Shown here: positions 60,001-64,000 of the stretch, piece by piece
How positions within the stretch are numbered: the first letter of the stretch is position 1
Layout: each line of letters starts with the position of its first letter
Assembly: GCA_028292485.1 (NCBI GenBank)
Contig: JAQGMG010000053.1
Coordinates: 1-64,000, forward strand
Reading direction: 5' to 3'
From: Rhodocyclales bacterium
Lineage (GTDB): Bacteria > Pseudomonadota > Gammaproteobacteria > Burkholderiales > Rhodocyclaceae
DNA: 64,000 nucleotides
Program-made: the position numbers and the translations under genes
Notes under the pieces: generated by a model
The model's input: the letters and a program-made list of their open reading frames with translations, nothing else
What the model was told of the DNA's origin: nothing
The model's database searches: none

Positions 60001-60731
60001 TGCGTGTCGATGCGGCGGCACAGGCGCTGCGTAGCGCGTTCGACGGGAATGACCTGTTGTGCCAGGCCTTCGAAGAAGGCGATGGCTGCCCACCAGAAAG
60101 CGCGCGTCGACGGTTGCGACTGGATCTGTTCGATGCGCTGCACTGCGCGCAGCATGTCCTGCGCACCAGTCGGACTTTGCGGCTGGCGGATCCACAGCAG
60201 CAGACCCTTTTCAAAGCGTCCGCGCAACAGGCGCAACTCGTGCGCCGCCGCTTGTGGATCGAGTTGTTCACCTTGCGGCAGCGATGGACGTGCGCGCAGG
60301 TCGGGGAAGAACAGTTCTGATGCTTGCGGTGGTTCTTCACCGCGCGCAGCGATCAGGTCGCGATAGGTCGGGAACAGACGCAGTGGTTTGTGCGGCGCGC
60401 CGGCAAGCAGCTCGCTCAGGTAGTTGGCGAGCACGGCCAGGCTGCGGCGTGCAAGTGCCAGCGACTCGACAGGCGGCGTGTCTTCAGCGCCTGCCAGTGC
60501 GGACAGCAGTTTGTCGATCGCTTCGGAAAATTGCGAGACCCCATCCAGGCCGACGACGGACAAGGCGCCGCTGGCTTGATGGACGTGGCTCTGCGCGAAG
60601 CGTAAAGGCTCACGCTGCTCCGGGTTGGCTTGCGCCTCTCCCAGACTATCGCTGGCCTTGGCAAGAGCGGTGTCGATCTCCGCTTTTACCCAGGTCAGCG
60701 GGCCAATGTCGAAATCAGTCACTTGACTCAT
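54099..60731 (-). CDS. chpA: Hybrid chemosensory histidine kinase ChpA/PilL (multi-Hpt, CheA core, CheW, REC)
   Basis: FHTLKGSSRMVG and MHTLKGSARMAG Hpt sites; HLLRNAIAHGIEMPEER H-ATPase; terminal REC MVVDDSLTVRKITTRLLEREGY. Confidence 0.95.
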   Translation of the reverse strand: MSQVTDFDIGPLTWVKAEIDTALAKASDSLGEAQANPEQREPLRFAQSHVHQASGALSVVGLDGVSQFSEAIDKLLSALAGAEDTPPVESLALARRSLAVLANYLSELLAGAPHKPLRLFPTYRDLIAARGEEPPQASELFFPDLRARPSLPQGEQLDPQAAAHELRLLRGRFEKGLLLWIRQPQSPTGAQDMLRAVQRIEQIQSQPSTRAFWWAAIAFFEGLAQQVIPVERATQRLCRRIDTQMRRLIEGSQIVADRLVRDVLYYVATANVATPHAQSVRSVYRLEAALPSPDQELSDTLRQPLVMRVRESLENTKDAWNRFSAGAAVALPIFQDQLAELVQRVAPMRLPQLDTLLTAMTGVADWLRADPLRQNDALSMELATGLLVIEQAAESPAYDPQLLRRQVELLSTIFEVRAKGGQPPAMNDALFGEASQRAQEKLLFNQLAREILTNLGQIEQTLDSFFRNPEQREPLATLTGPLKQIEGAFSMLGEMSAAQLVRESAAQVATLASDTEIPARDICDDVAHKLSALGFYVEAIKTAPAKLEHFLNPESAFAPEEEKIAANDSVEAQLVRESRETKNLADALRDSPQDSGLRDQLVHSLEAIREDAQLVADTSLEKQTKDVIASLKAGESVSSEQIQEALSNVAPAATPQPSEEAARLMQVSSEELDAELLDIFLEEAHEVLATQREHRDIAVREPHNQDALTTVRRGFHTLKGSSRMVGLVDFSEAAKHVEATMNRWLQLDKDANAELIGLIDAGTTLFAAWVEQLESGGGLWRDASALTQQADRILASLDASPADELALEPLSLEPRPPISEEAVAEDPATASEGIDLDLSLDFDIDQESDPDSDAAAVPLDTQFSTQFSGVDGDGPAPLDFDLHAPGGAQQFETSLEETRMDALLDSMDQDEVPVFGSDNAYKGDEADEALSEMDLASTLMEADFGRFSSGEEAMSELDLTATLLEGLSAEDDGLLSDRNMTDLTSTDLDLNLGETPEIELDLTVTALGGEIARSDVEPQPEPIFEHLTSQDLDVSAAPMPFDVFEQPASPAGDVGELAATDIFAEADEPAAAEVFSATDAFDPLLAAEEQPMSQQAEAEAATEATAAEDVEFRALESTSLESPALESPSLESTSLESTSLESSFFDSIAEPASVDEPGESQGMQQGVQQEPAQDSRSSYSEELEEVPIEDEDAGIDLPVINLASFSENASSPDDMVSRVAELVGDTQTHDDPPQTEYTNAYAPEEIEHSSGQEYAPDSEIMVGDNVLSHGLYYLYLGESAQHLATLRADQHLIDNNPLHVPSMEAVRASHTLAGISGTARFESVHGLAKALEHAQNRLRESQVPPSPDQAAVFNATLNRLEAMQTEIVRLQLPLASPELNEQLNNLRPLFPASPVVLPEPVAEAAAVFSDGLYTPPPAPQEELNLDAIHDELDEQLLPIFFEEADELTTEIGNALRQMRADPASPEPRNALARLMHTLKGSARMAGAMRVGQYVHVLEGRLEQTGNNQPSATLVDELENGFDQVGNLLEALRNPVAVAAPVAREDDDDIDTAYVADAAPVAVEAPAASTGGNLSSRFSAPVDSPLIPAVLRQTAAVDEPEAAQSVRALVRVRADMVDRFVNEAGEISIARTRVEGEMRTVRRSLLDLTENVIRLRNQLREVEIQAESQMQSRIAAAESQHDNFDPLEFDRFTRLQELTRMMAESVGDVTTIQQNLLRNLDGADAALHAQGRLSRDLQQALMGVRMVPFSDATDRLYRVVRQTAKELGKRANLDIQGGNIEIDRGVLDKMIAPLEHLLRNAIAHGIEMPEERAAAGKAEIGQITLRLNQLSNEIALEMTDDGKGLNYERIAARGRKVGLIGENEEVTESRLTQLIFEPGFSTAETVSGIAGRGVGMDVVKNEAMAVGGRIDVSSTEGQGARFLIHLPLTLAVTQALLVRAGTRTFAIPSNMVEQAIEVKEGPLAEIRARGYAEWKGQQYPLRYLPRLLGDNETQPAQARFHWILLLRAGNASVGLYIDGLRGNQEIIVKNAGPQFVRLQGYAGATVLPDGEVSLILNPVVMAGRQASVVDDLAPTQMGEAAPEAVYVPTIMVVDDSLTVRKITTRLLEREGYQVVTAKDGVDALEQLTELIPDVMLLDIEMPRMDGFDLARNIRADARLRDIPIIMITSRMADKHRNYAAEIGVNHYLGKPYQEDQLLELISAFIFARRKH
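57301..57405 (-). repeat. Intragenic 15-bp tandem repeat in chpA (~7 imperfect units, LES-x-x)
   Basis: ALESTSLESPALESPSLESTSLESTSLESS; gaggtggattcgagc/gacgtagactcaagc/gaaggggactcaagc/... Confidence 0.9.
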
Positions 60732-60814
60732 CTATACCTCTCGGGCGATCCAGTGCTGCAGGAAGCTGGCTCGAACTTTGTTGCTGAGCCGCTTCTCATT
60801 ATTCAATTGTCAAG

Positions 60815-63022
60815 TCAGACCTTGAAGCCGGAAACGGAACCCTTGAGTTCCACGGCCAGATCGGCGAGCTGACCGATAGACAGAGCGGATTGCTGCGTGC
60901 CGCGTGTCGTCTGTTCGGTAATCGCCAGAATCTCGCGCATCGATTCCGACACGTCGGTCGCGACCGCCGCCTGTTTCTGCGTATCCGACGAGATGCGTTC
61001 AACCAGTGTCGCCATTTCCACCGACACGTCGCCGATTTCACCGAGCGCCTGACCGGCCGCATCGGAAAGCTTGGCTCCTTCAACCACACCCCGCGTCGAG
61101 TTTTCCATAGCGGCCACGGCGTCCTGTGTATCGGTCTGAATCGTCTTCACGATCGCCGCGATCTGTTTCGTTGCTTCCGCGGAACGTTCAGCGAGTCGCT
61201 GCACTTCTTCCGCAACCACCGTAAAGCCGCGGCCCGCTTCACCGGCGGTCGCCGCCTGAATGGCGGCGTTCAGCGCCAGCACGTTCGTCTGTTCGGTAAT
61301 GTCCGAGATCAGCTCCACGATTTCACCAATTTCCTGCGAGGATTCGCCGAGACGCTTGATACGCTTGGAGGTTTCCTGGATCTGCTCGCGAATTTCATTC
61401 ATGCCGGAGATGGAATCCTGCACGGCCGTCGTTCCCTTGCGAGCGGCTTCCAGCGAACGGCGCGCCACCTGTGCGGTCTGCAGCGCGCTGCTCGATACCG
61501 CCGAGATCTGCTTGGCCATGTCCTGCACCTGCGAACCGGCATATTGAATATTGCGCGACTGGCGTTCGGACGCGTCGAGCAACTCGCCCGACATGCGTTG
61601 CGCAGATTCCGTCGCTTGCGTCAGACGATTGGCAGCGTCGTTGATGCGTCGCACCAGAACCGAGAGTTCTTCAATCGTGTAATTCACCGAGTCGGCGATG
61701 GCGCCCGTCACGTCTTCCGTAACCGTCGCACGGATCGTCAAGTCACCGTCGGCCAAATCGCCCATTTCATTCATCAGGCGCAAGATGGCCTGCTGCGTAT
61801 TGTTCCGGTCGCCTTCGGCCGCGGCTCGCAACGCTTCCGCTTCGTCGCGACGCGTCGAAATGTCATCGCTATATACGAACACCATGTAGGCCAGCACGAG
61901 CAAGGAGAGCAAGGCGAACAACACGATCAGCACGGTCAGCAGGTTCCAGCCCGTGTAGGCTTTCCGGTAGCCTTCAGCGAGCGCATTCGTGCTTTCGAGC
62001 AATGGCACCGAATCCTTGAAAATCTGCAAGCCGGCGCGCTTGGCTTGAACCAGTGGCTGAACGTTGGACAGAATGCCGCCGACCGCCAGCAGGTGGCGTG
62101 TCGCGAACTTGCGCAAGCCCTGCAGTTTTTCCTGCATCTCGGCATTGCTGTTCATGTTGCCGAGTTCGTCAAGCAACTGGCTCAGGGTATTGGAGTCCTT
62201 GCCCAGCAGGAACACGATTTCCGGATCGACCGATTCGGAAGCCAGCAGCGCATTGGCATTTTTTGCCATGCGCTGGGTCAGCATGACCACGTAATTGGAC
62301 GTTGCAATTTCGGCCGCCGGCGCATTGAACTGCAGCTTCAGCGCGGCTACCTGTTGTGCATAGTCGAGCAGCTCGGCATTGTTGGCATTGATGATGTCGA
62401 CCGCCGTACCGAGACGCGTGATGTTGAGCTGCTGACCCGTCAGCTGCTCGGCATTCTTGCTCATCTTGTCCCACAGCGTGGTCAGGTCTCCGAGAGCCTT
62501 GCCAACCGATCCCGGGCTGCTGGGTACCGTCACGCCGTCGATCTCGCCGCCGTCCGTGACCGCCTTGAGCAAGGCGGCCATGTGGTCGCGCGACTCCTTC
62601 AATTCCGTGAAGCCCGTGCCGCCGCGACTTGCGCTACCGCTGACCGTGCGGCCTTCGCGTGCGCCGCCAGTCACCGTGATCTGCGCCGACTTGGCGATAA
62701 CCTGCGATTGCGTACCCATTTGCGTGGCCGCAGACACGAAAGCCGTGCCCTGCGTGGCCGCGTGAATCTGCAGGTAAGTCAGCACAACCGCGGTGAGCGT
62801 CAGCGCCCCGAACACGATACCGAGTACGCGTAACTGGCCGCCCACTGCCCGACCGCCGAGCCATCTGGGCAGCAGCTTGCCGAGCCTGGACAGAAAAGCG
62901 GATCGAGGCGCTACGTCATCCAGCGGGACGGCGTTGTCCATGACCGTGCTGTCCGAGCCTTCAGCAGCGCTCTCGATAGCGGGCTTCGCGCGCTTGAAAC
63001 GATCAAGAAATTTGAGTGCCAT
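60815..63022 (-). CDS. pilJ: Methyl-accepting chemotaxis protein PilJ
   Basis: Signalling hairpin [50 protein letters not shown]; genomic position. Confidence 0.95.
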   Translation of the reverse strand: MALKFLDRFKRAKPAIESAAEGSDSTVMDNAVPLDDVAPRSAFLSRLGKLLPRWLGGRAVGGQLRVLGIVFGALTLTAVVLTYLQIHAATQGTAFVSAATQMGTQSQVIAKSAQITVTGGAREGRTVSGSASRGGTGFTELKESRDHMAALLKAVTDGGEIDGVTVPSSPGSVGKALGDLTTLWDKMSKNAEQLTGQQLNITRLGTAVDIINANNAELLDYAQQVAALKLQFNAPAAEIATSNYVVMLTQRMAKNANALLASESVDPEIVFLLGKDSNTLSQLLDELGNMNSNAEMQEKLQGLRKFATRHLLAVGGILSNVQPLVQAKRAGLQIFKDSVPLLESTNALAEGYRKAYTGWNLLTVLIVLFALLSLLVLAYMVFVYSDDISTRRDEAEALRAAAEGDRNNTQQAILRLMNEMGDLADGDLTIRATVTEDVTGAIADSVNYTIEELSVLVRRINDAANRLTQATESAQRMSGELLDASERQSRNIQYAGSQVQDMAKQISAVSSSALQTAQVARRSLEAARKGTTAVQDSISGMNEIREQIQETSKRIKRLGESSQEIGEIVELISDITEQTNVLALNAAIQAATAGEAGRGFTVVAEEVQRLAERSAEATKQIAAIVKTIQTDTQDAVAAMENSTRGVVEGAKLSDAAGQALGEIGDVSVEMATLVERISSDTQKQAAVATDVSESMREILAITEQTTRGTQQSALSIGQLADLAVELKGSVSGFKV

Positions 63023-63196
63023 GCGTATGCTCCGGTGGTGCAGTCTGATCTACGTTGGTTCAGCTTGGCTTCCTGGCGACATCGCCGGGAAAGCGGCTAC
63101 CTTGAACAAGCAGCTACTTGGTTTTGCTGTGATGCATTCGATGCGCCAATCTTGTCGGCACAGGCGATTTCAAAAGGCTTTTCAGCACAAATTCTG

Positions 63197-63721
63197 TTAC
63201 GCATGGGTGTCCAGGGTCGCGTCCAGGAAACGCGGGTCGGCCAGCAGTGGCCGAACCGTCAGCTTGCGCCACAGGCGATCCTGCGAATCCCGTACGGCAC
63301 CCCCTACCCATGTACGGGAATCAACCAGCGCGTCATCCGGATCGAAGTCTTCCGGATTGCGCAGCCCCAGCGCGCGGCTTACCAGCAATGCGGTGTTCAT
63401 GCCCTGCCGCGTGCCGACCAGCAGGATGCGCGCGTCACTTGTGAGCTGCGTCGGCGACTCGCCGCAAAACGCCGCAAAATCGACCACGCTATATAGATTG
63501 CCGCGCACATTGGCCAGACCACGAAACCAGTTGCGGGTCAGCGGTACCGGTGTAAGCGATGGGGCGGCAATGATTTCACCGGCCTCCGACAAATCGAGCA
63601 GCCAGTTCTCCGGCCCCGCATTCACTGCCAGCAAGGCGGACCGACGGCCTGTCAGCTTCACCTCTGCCAGGCGGCGTGTCAGGTCCTGCTGGAATTCTCT
63701 CAGGCTCTGTCTTTTTGCCAT
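63197..63721 (-). CDS. pilI: CheW-like adaptor PilI
   Basis: NWFRGLANVRGNLYSVVDFAAFCG; position upstream of pilJ. Confidence 0.9.
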   Translation of the reverse strand: MAKRQSLREFQQDLTRRLAEVKLTGRRSALLAVNAGPENWLLDLSEAGEIIAAPSLTPVPLTRNWFRGLANVRGNLYSVVDFAAFCGESPTQLTSDARILLVGTRQGMNTALLVSRALGLRNPEDFDPDDALVDSRTWVGGAVRDSQDRLWRKLTVRPLLADPRFLDATLDTHA

Positions 63722-63769
63722 GTTTTCGTCATGTTCTGCCGGTGAGGAACTGCCCCGAAAATCGTGCTA

Positions 63770-64000
63770 TCAGCCGATCGCTTCTATTTTCTTGATCAGC
63801 TCGTCGTGGTCCAGGGGCTTGGTCATATAGTCGAAAGCCCCCTGACGCATGCCCCAGATCTTGTCGGTTTCCTGATCCTTGCTGGTGGTCATGATCACCG
63901 GGATATGGCGTGTCGTCTCTTCGCGCGAGATCGTTCGCGTTGCCTGATAGCCATTGATGCCGGGCATGACCACATCCATCAGGATCAGGTCGGGCAGCTC
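63770..64000 (-). CDS. pilH: Response regulator PilH (partial, truncated by the right edge)
   Basis: ELPDLILMDVVMPGINGYQATRTISREETTRHIPVIMTTSKDQETDKIWGMRQGAFDYMTKP. Confidence 0.9.
   Translation of the reverse strand, partial: ELPDLILMDVVMPGINGYQATRTISREETTRHIPVIMTTSKDQETDKIWGMRQGAFDYMTKPLDHDELIKKIEAIG

Noticed and set aside
53931-60320. Long plus-strand ORFs opposite chpA (53931-56576, 58365-60320)
   Set aside because: Antisense shadows of the confident chpA frame; the first also runs through a dispersed repeat.
60890-62833. 647-aa ORF opposite pilJ
   Set aside because: Antisense shadow of the clear MCP frame.
1-64000. tRNA or rRNA genes
   Set aside because: None recognised by eye; a tRNAscan/Infernal run would be needed to exclude them.

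Overview
The window looks like high-GC betaproteobacterial chromosome; this taxonomic reading is inferred from gene content. Main blocks: (1) ~0-12.3 kb, a purine/ureide catabolism region: PuuE-type allantoinase, PuuD-type membrane urate oxidase with a cytochrome c tail, HIU hydrolase, Asp/Glu/hydantoin (allantoin?) racemase, OHCU decarboxylase, GntR and LysR regulators, and a Pot-like ABC importer with an embedded porin. Several families of palindromic repeats lie between these genes. (2) grxD, then a tightly overlapping PqqD-like / HprK-like kinase / nucleotidyltransferase cassette (HPr-rel-A type) with a Cys-rich, RR-signal exported protein just upstream. (3) A Ser/Thr kinase fused to a cNMP-binding-like domain, argH, and an AlgZ/AlgR-like LytTR two-component system. 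(4) ~21.1-31.1 kb, an accessory-looking stretch: ABM monooxygenase, an apparently frameshifted NB-ARC/TPR STAND protein, a ZntB/CorA transporter, a beta-helix plus poly-Ser/Ala linker exported protein, a LacI regulator and a PEP-CTERM protein. It is bounded by a ~125-bp imperfect palindrome at the algR stop and a duplicated ppc 3' end. (5) ppc, hemCDXY, a lipoprotein/serine protease pair, a fully overlapping MoxR/DUF58/DUF4350/DUF4129/SpoIIM/RDD operon, hemF, purD, purH, fis, dusB, and the Pil-Chp chemosensory operon (pilH-I-J-chpA), which runs off the right edge. Best candidates for something new: the 104-bp ppc 3'-end duplication flanking a PEP-CTERM cassette, with all four differences at codon third positions; the HPr-rel-A cassette with its likely exported partner; and the split NB-ARC protein. 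No searches were run; all family calls are from reading the motifs.
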